Positions 7,376-14,164 of a stretch of 27,996 bases of DNA are shown piece after piece. The translations under genes and the position numbers were made by a program. Where the stretch lies: positions 1 through 27,996 of the forward strand of contig JAWVFJ010000035.1 of NCBI GenBank assembly GCA_033856275.1, written 5' to 3'. Source of the DNA: VRUE01 sp033856275. Its GTDB lineage: Bacteria; Actinomycetota; Thermoleophilia; Solirubrobacterales; 70-9. Numbering within the stretch: the first letter of the stretch is position 1; each line of letters begins with the position of its first letter. Below the pieces are notes generated by a model, which worked only from the letters and a program-made list of their open reading frames with translations, was not told where the DNA came from and did not search any database.

Positions 7376-7387
7376 GCGAGCTTGAGA

Positions 7388-7478
7388 AGGGCGCGGGGCA
7401 CCTCCCGAACTGGCGGTTACTCAAAATGGCGCGCTAATTAGCGCGCCATTTGTCAGGGCGGGAGGTGCCCCGCGCCCT
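7388..7478 (-). terminator. Nested perfect palindromes between ftsH and folP, likely terminator
   Basis: Outer arms 7388-7407 and 7459-7478 are a perfect 20-bp inverted repeat. Inside is a perfect 28-bp palindrome, 7424-7451, with 14-bp arms meeting at TAATTA and GCGCGC cores. On the minus strand the inner hairpin is followed by TTTTGAG, the form of an intrinsic terminator for ftsH. The outer repeat is not needed for that and adds a second, longer stem. The element starts 28 nt downstream of the ftsH stop and ends 12 nt before the folP -10. Confidence 0.7.
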
Positions 7479-7506
7479 CCAACCTGGCGTCCTTCGTCCC
7501 TAACCC

Positions 7507-9459
7507 TCAGCTAGCGTCGCCGCCGGCATACCCCGGCCTTGGCCGCGGCATGGGTCTTGCTCCCTCACGCTGCGCCCGTTCCGGCTCCGGCGCCGGCTCG
7601 ACTGGCTGCGCCGGCTCCTCATCGTCGGCGAAGATCTCGTCCTCGGACTTGCCGGCGAGCAGGGCGACGAACTGCTCGGCGTCGATCGTCTCGCGCTCGA
7701 GCAGGATCTTCGAGATCATGTCGAGGTTCTCGCGGTGCTCGGTGAGCAGATCCTTGGCGATCTGGTGGGCGCTCTCGACGATGCGGCGGATCTCGTCGTC
7801 GATCTCGCGAGCGATCTCATCGGAGTAGTCGGGCTCGGAGGAGAACTCGCGGCCGAGGAAGGGCTGGCCGCGATCGTGACCGAAGACGCGAGGGCCGAGG
7901 CGCTCGGACATGCCGAAGCGCATCACCATCTGCTTTGCCGTCTCGGTCACCTTTTCGAGGTCGTTGGAGGCGCCGGTGGTGATCTCGCTGAAGACGATCT
8001 CCTCGGCGGCGCGGCCGCCCAGGGTCATCGCCATCGTGTCGGTCAGCTCGGCGCGCGAGGTGAGGAACTTGTCTTCGCTTGGCAGGCTGATCGTGTAGCC
8101 GAGCGCCTGGCCGCGGCTGATGATCGAGATCTTGTGGACCGGGTCGCAGTTGGGCAGCAGGTGACCGACGATCGCGTGGCCGAGCTCGTGGTATGCGGTG
8201 ATCAAACGCTCTTTCTCGCTCATCACCCGGGTCTTCTTCTCGGGACCCGCGATCACCCGCATGATCCCCTCCTCCAGCTCCTCCATCGAGATCTCGCGCC
8301 GGCCTTGGCGGGCGGTGAGCAGCGCGGCCTCGTTGATCAGGTTGGCGAGGTCGGCGCCGGTGAAACCGGGGGTCTGTCCGGCGAGGGCGTCGAGATCGAT
8401 TGCTTTGGAGAGCGGCTTACCGCGCGTGTGCACCTCGAGGATGTGCTTGCGCCCCTTGCGGTCGGGACGGTCGACGACAACCTGCCGGTCGAAGCGACCG
8501 GGCCGCAGTAGCGCCGGATCGAGGATGTCGGGCCGGTTGGTGGCGGCGATGAGGATGATGTTGTCCTTCATCTCGAAGCCGTCCATCTCAACCAGCAGCT
8601 GGTTCAGGGTCTGCTCGCGCTCGTCGTGGCCGCCGCCCATGCCGGCGCCACGGTGGCGGCCAACGGCGTCGATCTCGTCCATGAAGATGATGCAGGGCGA
8701 GTTCTGCTTGGCCTGCTCGAAGAGGTCGCGGACGCGGCTGGCGCCGACGCCGACGAACATCTCGACAAAGTCCGAACCGGAGATCGAGAAGAAGGGGACG
8801 CCGGCTTCTCCGGCGACCGCGCGAGCGAGCAGCGTCTTGCCGGTACCGGGCGGTCCGTAGAGCAGCACACCCTTGGGGATGCGTGCCCCTAGCGCTTGGA
8901 ACTTCTTCGGGTTCTCGAGGAATTCCTTGATCTCCTGCAGCTCCTGCACCGCCTCGTCAACCCCCGCGACGTCGCGGAAGGTGATCTTGGGAGCGTCCAC
9001 CGACATCCGCTTCGCCTTCGATTTGCCGAAGTTCATCACTCGCGAACCGCCGCCCTGCATCTGATTCATCAGGAAGATCCAGAAGCCGAAGAAGAGGACG
9101 AAGGGCAGGATGTAGGTGAGCAGCGAGAGTAGGCTGGAGCCACCGGTGCCGTGAACGGTCGTGCTGACTTCGTTCTGATCGATCAGGTTGAGCAGCGACT
9201 GCTCGGTGTTGGGCGGATAGCCCGTGGAGAAGCTTTCGCCGTTCTTGCGCTTGACGTCAAGCGTGTTGTCCTTGGTGTTGACCGTGATCTCTTCGACCCT
9301 GCCGGTCGCGATCAGGCCGTGATGCGCCTTGGAGGCGACGAGTTCGTTGTAGGAAGGCGCCTTGCTGTCCGACGGGCTGCTGATCACCTTCTGCGCAACG
9401 AAGGCAAGGATCACCACGAGCAGGATCGGAAAAGCTGCGCTCTTGAAAAAACGCCTCAC
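7507..9459 (-). CDS. ftsH: FtsH, membrane AAA+ zinc metalloprotease
   Basis: Degrades misfolded membrane proteins and selected regulators. In the 650 residues: TM1 at about 9-26, an extracytoplasmic FtsH_ext domain (30-105), TM2 at 110-131, Walker A GPPGTGKT 202-209, Walker B CIIFMDEID 256-264, and arginine-finger region RPGRFDR 319-325. The protease domain has HELGH 424-428 (zinc ligands H424 and H428, catalytic E425; HEAGH is commoner) and the third zinc-ligand region SNDLEKVT near 498-505. The tail after 605 is Pro/Glu/Arg-rich and probably disordered. The start is GTG at 9459. No Shine-Dalgarno is seen, and TACGCT lies 11 nt upstream. It is 35 nt after hpt, the conserved tilS-hpt-ftsH arrangement. 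Confidence 0.98.
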   Translation of the reverse strand: MRRFFKSAAFPILLVVILAFVAQKVISSPSDSKAPSYNELVASKAHHGLIATGRVEEITVNTKDNTLDVKRKNGESFSTGYPPNTEQSLLNLIDQNEVSTTVHGTGGSSLLSLLTYILPFVLFFGFWIFLMNQMQGGGSRVMNFGKSKAKRMSVDAPKITFRDVAGVDEAVQELQEIKEFLENPKKFQALGARIPKGVLLYGPPGTGKTLLARAVAGEAGVPFFSISGSDFVEMFVGVGASRVRDLFEQAKQNSPCIIFMDEIDAVGRHRGAGMGGGHDEREQTLNQLLVEMDGFEMKDNIILIAATNRPDILDPALLRPGRFDRQVVVDRPDRKGRKHILEVHTRGKPLSKAIDLDALAGQTPGFTGADLANLINEAALLTARQGRREISMEELEEGIMRVIAGPEKKTRVMSEKERLITAYHELGHAIVGHLLPNCDPVHKISIISRGQALGYTISLPSEDKFLTSRAELTDTMAMTLGGRAAEEIVFSEITTGASNDLEKVTETAKQMVMRFGMSERLGPRVFGHDRGQPFLGREFSSEPDYSDEIAREIDDEIRRIVESAHQIAKDLLTEHRENLDMISKILLERETIDAEQFVALLAGKSEDEIFADDEEPAQPVEPAPEPERAQREGARPMPRPRPGYAGGDAS

Positions 9460-9494
9460 AGGGAAAAATCAGCGTACCAGGGCGGATTTGCCAT

Positions 9495-10040
9495 CTAAGC
9501 GTCCAACGCGGCCACGTAGGAGAGGTTGCGGTAGCGCTGCGCGTGGTCGAGCCCATAGCCGATCGCGAAACGATTGGGGATCTCAAACCCCACGTACTTT
9601 GGCGAGAGATCCACCCGCAGCCGCTCGGGCTTGGTCAGCAGGGCACATACCTCGAGCGAGGCCGGATTGCGTGCCTTCAGGTTGCGCATCAGGTATTGCA
9701 GGGTGAGCCCGGAGTCGATGATGTCCTCGACGATCAACACGTCGCGACCTTCGATCGGGGCATCGAGGTCCTTCATGATCCGGACCACGCCCGAGGAGTC
9801 GGTCTGCGAGCCGTAGCTGGAGACGGCCATGAAATCGACCTCGCAGGTGACCTCGATGTTGCGCATCAGGTCGGCGAGAAAGAGGACCGCGCCCTTGAGC
9901 ACGCCGATCATGAAGAGATCGCGCCCGGCGTACTCCTCGCTGATCTGGGCGCCGAGCTCGGCGACGCGCCGCTGCAGGTCCTCGCTGGAGACGAGGGTCT
10001 CGCCGATCGAGGACTCGGGAATGTCGAATTCGCGCTTCAC
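9495..10040 (-). CDS. hpt: Hypoxanthine (-guanine) phosphoribosyltransferase
   Basis: Purine salvage: transfers phosphoribosyl from PRPP to hypoxanthine or guanine. The 181-residue type I PRTase shows IGVLKGAVLFLADLMR, the flexible active-site loop SSYGSQTDSSG (about 74-84), the PRPP-binding motif VLIVEDIIDSGLT at residues 101-113, and the purine-binding region KYVGFEIPNRFAIGYGLDHAQRYRNL. It starts with GTG at 10040 (MKREFDIPES). No convincing ribosome site precedes it. It lies between tilS (84-nt gap) and ftsH (35-nt gap), the conserved order. Confidence 0.97.
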   Translation of the reverse strand: MKREFDIPESSIGETLVSSEDLQRRVAELGAQISEEYAGRDLFMIGVLKGAVLFLADLMRNIEVTCEVDFMAVSSYGSQTDSSGVVRIMKDLDAPIEGRDVLIVEDIIDSGLTLQYLMRNLKARNPASLEVCALLTKPERLRVDLSPKYVGFEIPNRFAIGYGLDHAQRYRNLSYVAALDA

Positions 10041-10124
10041 TCAGTCGCAAAGAATCAGATATGGATGCTCGTTCGTTCCGCGCTCAAGCGGCGCAGTCTA
10101 GATACAGGGCGGCGTTTCGGAGGC

Positions 10125-11069
10125 TCAGCGCTCGGCGCGCAACACACCGCGCTCGACCACTGCTCGTACCCCACCGCCGAGGTCAAGCATCGCAGTGCCG
10201 GTGCGGCGCAGCGCCGCGACCTCCTCGGCATGGTTTGCCGCACCCGGTACCGGGCGGCCAGCAGCGCCGTCGGCTAGGCGCTGGACGACGAGGCGACGCA
10301 GGGCTGGGGGCAACTCAGACAGCCGGCTCAGCTCAATCGTGCCGCGCTCGGATCCGTTGGCGCCGAGCTCGGCATCGACGAGAGAGTCGAGCACCTCGGC
10401 CTCGTCGCGCAGCAGCTCAGCCGTGCGCAGCACATTGCGGGCAGCGGCCGGGTGAATCTCGGCCAGCGCGGAGACGAGGCCATGACGGACACGGTTGCGC
10501 GCGTATCCGCCTTCCGCGTTGGTGGGGTCGTCGCGCCACGGGAGCCCCCGCTCTTCGCAGTAGGCGGTTGTCTGTTCGCGGGTGAAACCGAGTAGCGGCC
10601 GCACCAGGCTGCCGTCGCGTGGACGCATCCCGAGCAGCGCCCGGCGGCTGGGTGAGGAGGCGAGGCGGTAGAGGATCGTCTCGACCTGGTCGTCGGCGGT
10701 GTGACCGGTCGCGATCGTGGCGCTTTGCCCGAGTGCCAATCGCGCCGCCGCCGCGTATCGGGTGTCGCGCGCCCACGACTGCAAGTTGCCGGGACCCTCG
10801 GGGCGGCGTGGTCGCTCTAGTTCGAGCTTCACGCCGAGCCGCGAACAGAGGGCCGCACAATGCGCCTCGTCCGCATCGGAGTCGTCGCGTAGGCCGTAGT
10901 TAACGTGGATCGCGGTTACCGCATCGGAACCGAGCATGCGCACGGCCAGGTCGAGCAGACAGACAGAGTCGCGTCCGCCGGAGAGCATCGCGACAGCTGG
11001 CGTCCCGGGAACAAGCAACCCCCTTTCGCGCACCGCCTCAAGCATGGCCTCGTTTTCCGTCGAACCCAT
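10125..11069 (-). CDS. tilS: tRNA(Ile)-lysidine synthetase
   Basis: Converts the wobble cytidine of tRNA-Ile(CAU) to lysidine, so that AUA is read as Ile. The P-loop of the PP-ATPase family is AMLSGGRDSVCLLDLA (SGGRDS at about 30-35), followed by IHVNYGLR, the TGHTADDQVETILYRL motif, MRPRDGSLVRPLLGFTREQ and DDPTNAEGGYARNRVRHGL. The 314-residue length matches the short actinobacterial form. An upstream extension in frame to 11168 overlaps the cyclase gene and is not family-like. ATG at 11069 (MGSTENEAM) is preferred, with TATAGT 9 nt upstream; ATG 11045 is another option. Confidence 0.94.
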   Translation of the reverse strand: MGSTENEAMLEAVRERGLLVPGTPAVAMLSGGRDSVCLLDLAVRMLGSDAVTAIHVNYGLRDDSDADEAHCAALCSRLGVKLELERPRRPEGPGNLQSWARDTRYAAAARLALGQSATIATGHTADDQVETILYRLASSPSRRALLGMRPRDGSLVRPLLGFTREQTTAYCEERGLPWRDDPTNAEGGYARNRVRHGLVSALAEIHPAAARNVLRTAELLRDEAEVLDSLVDAELGANGSERGTIELSRLSELPPALRRLVVQRLADGAAGRPVPGAANHAEEVAALRRTGTAMLDLGGGVRAVVERGVLRAER

Positions 11070-11078
11070 GGACGATCG

Positions 11079-11084
11079 ACTATA
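11079..11084 (-). promoter_or_regulatory. Candidate -10 for tilS (TATAGT)
   Basis: TATAGT on the minus strand is 5/6 to consensus and ends 9 nt before the tilS ATG. The leader would be zero to three nucleotides. The cyclase gene ends 65 nt upstream. Confidence 0.45.
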
Positions 11085-11148
11085 GGCAGATTCGGCAAGC
11101 TCGCATCCGACATTGGCTCCACCCCATGTGGTCAATGTCGGGATGCGC

Positions 11149-12333
11149 CTAAGCGGCGCGCACCACAAAGAGCGCCGTCGGCGCGGGGAAGCCTTTGAGC
11201 GTGACCTCGCCGATCGGATCGAAGGCGAGACCGTCGCGACCCTCGATCGCCGCGATCACCCGGTCCGTCGCCAGCACCTCACCCGCCTGCGCGCGGGTGA
11301 CGACCCGGTGCGCGAGGTTGACGTGGGTGCCGAAGTAGTCGCCGTCGCGGTAGACCGCGTTGGCGCAATGAATACCGACGCGAGGTTGCGGCCGCTCCGG
11401 GAAACGGGCGAGGAGGTCTACCGTCCACTCGGTCAGCGAAGCTGCATCGGGTGAGACGACCATCACCTCGTCGCCGATAGTCTTGACGATCGTCGCCTCG
11501 GGCGGCAGCGTCGCCTCCACCGTTTCGACGAAGTTCTCGATCACGTCGAGGGCCTCGAGGTCGCCCTCCTCCTCGGTGTAGCGGGTGAACCCGGTGAGGT
11601 CGATGAAGCAGAGGGTCACCGGCACCTGACCGAGGTCGGAGTCGGGGTCCAGCTCGCTCTCCATGTGACCGATCACGTCCTGCTCGAGGAAGAAGCGCAG
11701 GTAGCGCGTGTGCAGGTAGTCGATCAGCGGTGAAGCGAGCGGCAGCAGATCGCTGGCGAGCTCTCCCATCTCCTCTGCCATCTCCAGCTCGGGCACGCCG
11801 TCGCGGATCAGCGGTTCGTGCACATAGAGGTGGAAGAGGCGGACCTCAGCGTCGGCGATTCGCCGCAGCGATTGCGCGTAGACGCGGACGAGCTGTAGGA
11901 AGGCGACAAGCGGGAAACCGGCGGCAAGGACCCGCGCGCAGTGGCGCAGCGCCTGCACGTCCTGGGGGTTGAGCAGGCGCTCGCGCTCCAGCGGTGTGCC
12001 GAGAATGACGAGGATGCGCTCGACCAGCTCCGGCTCGAGACCGGTCTCGCGGGCGACTTCCTCCACCGTCGTCTGCTCCTCGGACTTTGGAAAAAGATCC
12101 TCGGCGAAGCCGAAAGCAAGGCGACCCTCGCGACCGGCACGCCTCAGATCCTCGAGTGAGTGGCCGCGCTCCCGCATCCGCGCGACCACCCGGGCCTGAG
12201 CCGCCGCGGTAGCCGTCCAGCGCCCTCGGCGCACCGGCAAGACCCTCTCGTTCGCCCAGCGCTTCAGTGTGCTCGGCGAGACGCCGGCTCGACGCGAGGC
12301 CTCGCTCAGGGATATCCGTTCGTCTGCGGCCAT
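11149..12333 (-). CDS. MerR-type HTH fused to class III adenylate cyclase
   Basis: 394 residues. The N-terminus is a MerR-like winged HTH (residues 5-60: ISLSEASRRAGVSPSTLKRWANERVLPVRRGRWT, then a second helical part RGHSLEDLRRAGREG). A helical linker without a recognised fold spans about 90-235. The C-terminal cyclase homology domain (238-394) appears catalytically complete: metal-binding D245 (CFIDLTGFTRYTEEEGD) and D288 (KTIGDEVMV), purine-specifying K284 and D332 (DYFG), transition-state N339 and R343 (VNLAHRV). The Lys/Asp pair predicts ATP and cAMP. No membrane segment is seen. ATG 12333 is preceded by CGGAG at 7 nt. A direct link between DNA binding and cAMP synthesis is inferred, not shown. 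Confidence 0.9.
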   Translation of the reverse strand: MAADERISLSEASRRAGVSPSTLKRWANERVLPVRRGRWTATAAAQARVVARMRERGHSLEDLRRAGREGRLAFGFAEDLFPKSEEQTTVEEVARETGLEPELVERILVILGTPLERERLLNPQDVQALRHCARVLAAGFPLVAFLQLVRVYAQSLRRIADAEVRLFHLYVHEPLIRDGVPELEMAEEMGELASDLLPLASPLIDYLHTRYLRFFLEQDVIGHMESELDPDSDLGQVPVTLCFIDLTGFTRYTEEEGDLEALDVIENFVETVEATLPPEATIVKTIGDEVMVVSPDAASLTEWTVDLLARFPERPQPRVGIHCANAVYRDGDYFGTHVNLAHRVVTRAQAGEVLATDRVIAAIEGRDGLAFDPIGEVTLKGFPAPTALFVVRAA

Positions 12334-12372
12334 CGAGCGACTCCGAGGCTAGTCCCACCTGGGTTCAAACGA

Positions 12373-12402
12373 CGAGCGGGGCAGCATCAGCCGCCCCGCT
12401 CG
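12373..12402 (-). terminator. 10-bp GC-rich hairpin after glnB
   Basis: Perfect arms CGAGCGGGGC (12373-12382) and GCCCCGCTCG (12393-12402) with a 10-nt loop, 29 nt downstream of the glnB stop and 39 nt upstream of the cyclase start. Only a weak TCGTTTG follows on the minus strand, so this is a U-poor terminator as is common in high-GC genomes. Confidence 0.6.
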
Positions 12403-12431
12403 CCATTGGGATGGGTTGTCTTACAAGCGGA

Positions 12432-12800
12432 CTAAGCCGGGATCTCCGACTCCTCATGCGCCTGCAGGACGGGCTCCCCGTCCTCACCGGTGCGGATGCG
12501 AATCGCCTCCTCAACCGGAAGGACGAAGATCTTTCCGTCGCCGACCACGCCCGTACGTGCGTGTCTGAGAATCGTCTCGACGACTAAATCCTTGTCCTTG
12601 TCCTCCACCACGACCTCGAGCTTCAGCTTTGGCCGCACGCTGATCATCAGGGCGGAGCCGCGATAGTGCTCGACCTCGCCCTTCTGGCGGCCGGATCCCT
12701 TGACCTCAAGGATGGAGAGCGAGGGCAGCCCCTTGTCGAGCAGCTCGGCCCGGATCGGGTCGAACGCCTCGTGACGGATGAAGGCCTCGATCTTCTTCAT
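12432..12800 (-). CDS. glnB: PII nitrogen regulatory protein with atypical T-loop
   Basis: PII trimers sense ATP/ADP and 2-oxoglutarate and regulate AmtB, glutamine synthetase control and other targets. Using ATG 12800 (GGAGG 9 nt upstream) gives 122 residues that number exactly like E. coli GlnB: GRQKG 37-41, EHYRGSALM 44-52, K58, K60, EVVVED 62-67, TGVVGDGKIFV 83-93, RIRTGE 101-106. The ATP and 2-oxoglutarate pocket is intact. The uridylylation/adenylylation Tyr51 is Leu; Tyr46 and Ser49 remain. An N-terminal extension to 12884 in the same frame is rejected because of the strong ribosome site. A cognate amt lies 8 kb away. Confidence 0.95.
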   Translation of the reverse strand: MKKIEAFIRHEAFDPIRAELLDKGLPSLSILEVKGSGRQKGEVEHYRGSALMISVRPKLKLEVVVEDKDKDLVVETILRHARTGVVGDGKIFVLPVEEAIRIRTGEDGEPVLQAHEESEIPA

Positions 12801-12861
12801 CGGATCAATCCTCCAACGAAGGCCACGGCGCCCGCATTGGACAGATGGCGAATATCTGCTC

Positions 12862-12872
12862 GTTTCCTTTCT
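12862..12872 (-). promoter_or_regulatory. 11-mer shared with the amt leader (AGAAAGGAAAC)
   Basis: AGAAAGGAAAC on the minus strand, 61 nt before the glnB start codon. The same 11-mer in the same orientation precedes amt (22060-22070). Both copies follow a CGAG-type sequence within a few bases. It contains GGAAAC, similar to the GAAAC half-site of actinobacterial GlnR boxes, but no full GlnR box is visible. Confidence 0.35.
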
Positions 12873-12884
12873 CGCGAGTGGCAA

Positions 12885-12890
12885 TAAGGT
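12885..12890 (+). promoter_or_regulatory. Candidate leaderless -10 of the nucleoside phosphorylase-like gene (TAAGGT)
   Basis: TAAGGT (TANNNT) is followed by exactly 6 nt and then GTG at 12897. There is no good -35. AAGG inside it could alternatively serve as a ribosome site 7-8 nt before the start. Confidence 0.4.
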
Positions 12891-12896
12891 CGGCAG

Positions 12897-13571
12897 GTGC
12901 CCACGCGACTGCGGCCCACCGCTCCGACTTCCTCTGCGGCGATCCTGGTTGGAGATCCAGGGCGAGCATTGCTACTGGCGCAGGCGTTGTTGGAGCAACC
13001 GAAGATGAGCAACCATGCCCGTGGGCTTTGGGGCTACTACGGAAGCACCGCGGCGGGGGGCGCGCTCACCATCCAGTCGACCGGCATCGGCGGACCCAGC
13101 GCGGCGTTGGTGCTGGGTGACCTCGTCGAGTTGGGAGTCAAGCGAGCGGTGCGCGTAGGCACCTGCGTCGGTCTGGACGCCGACTGTGAGCTAGGTGATC
13201 TGCTCATCGTCGGCGGGGCGATCGCGGCGGGAGGAAGCGCGGCGGCACTCGGTGTCGAACCAGGCGCAACCGTGGACCCCGATCGAGAGCTGAGCGAACG
13301 GCTGCTGAGGGAGTTCGGAGGGGAGCGCACCGCCTCGACGATTGTCAGCATCGACGGCCATCCGACCGAAGCGTCACCCCAGTCGGGAAGCGTGGCGGCA
13401 GACATGCAGACGGCGCCCCTGCTCGCCAAGGCGCGCTCACTGCAGGTTGAGGCGGCAGCGGTGCTGATCGTCAGTGAATGCGTCACTGGCGCGGAGACTT
13501 TGAAAAAGGAGAGGTTGGAGGACCTGGAGAAGCGCGCCGGCAAGGCTGCCGCGTCGATACTCTCAAGCTAG
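12897..13571 (+). CDS. Purine/uridine nucleoside phosphorylase family protein, active site altered
   Basis: 224 residues with the NP-I nucleoside phosphorylase fold: LVGDPGRA (18-24, phosphate loop), STGIGGPSAALVLGDLVELGV (61-81), AVRVGTCVG (84-92, phosphate-binding Arg and Thr), a DMQ triad at 169-171 where active enzymes have (E/Q/N)ME, and VSE at 192-194 where hexameric PNPs have the catalytic VSD. The ribose-binding Glu is thus Gln, and the base-proton-donor Asp is Glu. It may act on a modified substrate, may be a nucleosidase-like relative, or may have lost activity. GTG start 12897, divergent from glnB, 96 nt apart. It ends 9 nt before the convergent phasin-like gene. Confidence 0.85.
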   Translation: MPTRLRPTAPTSSAAILVGDPGRALLLAQALLEQPKMSNHARGLWGYYGSTAAGGALTIQSTGIGGPSAALVLGDLVELGVKRAVRVGTCVGLDADCELGDLLIVGGAIAAGGSAAALGVEPGATVDPDRELSERLLREFGGERTASTIVSIDGHPTEASPQSGSVAADMQTAPLLAKARSLQVEAAAVLIVSECVTGAETLKKERLEDLEKRAGKAAASILSS

Positions 13572-13580
13572 AGTCGAGGC

Positions 13581-13913
13581 TTAGACTTCGTCCTCTGCCC
13601 GATCGGGGGTCCTGACTTTGTGCCGGAGATCGCTCAAGTCGCGCGACACGCGGTCGATTTGGTCCTCGACCTCTTCCAATCGCTGCGAAAGGGAGCGCAG
13701 TCGCCGCTCCAGTCGTTCGAGATCGCCAGCGGAAGGAAGGTTGAGAGCGCTCATCGCTGCATGCTGGGCCTCGAGCGCCTTCTCTCGGGCGCCAAAGGCC
13801 GCCGCAACGGCGTTCTCGAGCACGTTGCTGTCGAGCAGCGCCTGGGCGAACTCGCCGATCGCCTGCTCGCTGCGAGCGCGCAGGCCATCCTGATCGTCGT
13901 ATTCGGTGCTCAT
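13581..13913 (-). CDS. Small coiled-coil protein, phasin/PhaE-like pattern
   Basis: A 110-residue acidic protein with no signal or membrane segment. The first part (about 10-55) is helical and Ala/Glu-rich. It is followed by LNLPSAGDLERLERRLRSLSQRLEEVEDQIDRVSRDLSDLRHKV (about 58-101), a heptad coiled coil introduced by a LPS turn. That layout is shared by polyhydroxyalkanoate-associated phasin/PhaE-type proteins, but the similarity is architectural only and no PHA synthase is nearby. ATG at 13913 (MSTEYDDQ) is preferred over the first ATG at 13961, because a TAAGCT -10 lies 1 nt before that codon, so transcription would start inside it. The start also overlaps a 9-codon upstream ORF. Confidence 0.75.
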   Translation of the reverse strand: MSTEYDDQDGLRARSEQAIGEFAQALLDSNVLENAVAAAFGAREKALEAQHAAMSALNLPSAGDLERLERRLRSLSQRLEEVEDQIDRVSRDLSDLRHKVRTPDRAEDEV

Positions 13914-13939
13914 CGGCTGACGTTCCCGCCCCTTCTCAT
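13910..13939 (-). CDS. Possible 9-codon leader ORF coupled to the phasin-like gene
   Basis: ATG at 13939 with GGAAGG 8 nt upstream reads MRRGGNVSR and ends in TGA, which overlaps the ATG at 13913 as ATGA. The strong ribosome site and the ATGA junction are the pattern of translational coupling. Its small size makes chance possible. Confidence 0.25.
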   Translation of the reverse strand: MRRGGNVSR

Positions 13940-13962
13940 CGTGTTTTCCTTCCGTTGACATC

Positions 13963-13968
13963 AGCTTA
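13963..13968 (-). promoter_or_regulatory. Candidate -10 of the phasin-like gene (TAAGCT)
   Basis: TAAGCT on the minus strand, 1 nt before the upstream ATG at 13961. Transcription starting about 7 nt later would give a leader of roughly 43 nt to the ATG at 13913, spanning the 9-codon ORF. Confidence 0.35.
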
Positions 13969-14032
13969 ACCGGCGCATCCGGCCCACTTGAAATCCTCCC
14001 GTCGATGCACGCATGGGGCAGCCTTGATTAAG

Positions 14033-14105
14033 GGCTTGTTGGGGGCAGCGGCGAGCCGTTGCGCACCCCCAAACGAGCCAGTAGCTTGGACGAGCCTGTT
14101 GCGCA
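14033..14105 (+). promoter_or_regulatory. Structured, repeat-containing leader before the wall hydrolase gene
   Basis: A stem of 13 pairs with one bulge joins 14033-14045 (GGCTTGTTGGGGG) to 14066-14079 (CCCCCAAACGAGCC). CGAGCC occurs at 14052, 14074 and 14091, and CGAGCC followed by GTTGCGCA occurs twice (14052-14065 and 14091-14105, the second with one inserted T). No T-tract follows, so it is not a standard terminator. Wall hydrolase genes in actinobacteria are sometimes under c-di-AMP riboswitches, but I cannot match this segment to that consensus. The remainder of 13969-14164 shows nothing I recognise. Confidence 0.4.
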
Positions 14106-14164
14106 GGGAGAGGGCCGACATCAAGTGCATGATCTATGCCGGCCAGGGATAACGACGCCGTCGC

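Noticed and set aside
11070..11168. N-terminal extension of tilS to 11168
   Set aside because: It would overlap the cyclase gene and lacks family resemblance; a TATAGT -10 lies within it just before ATG 11069.
12801..12884. N-terminal extension of glnB to 12884
   Set aside because: GGAGG precedes ATG 12800, and numbering from there matches canonical PII exactly.
13970..14164. c-di-AMP (ydaO-type) riboswitch before the wall hydrolase
   Set aside because: Context is right and the RNA looks structured, but I cannot match the conserved core, so it is only listed as a structured leader.
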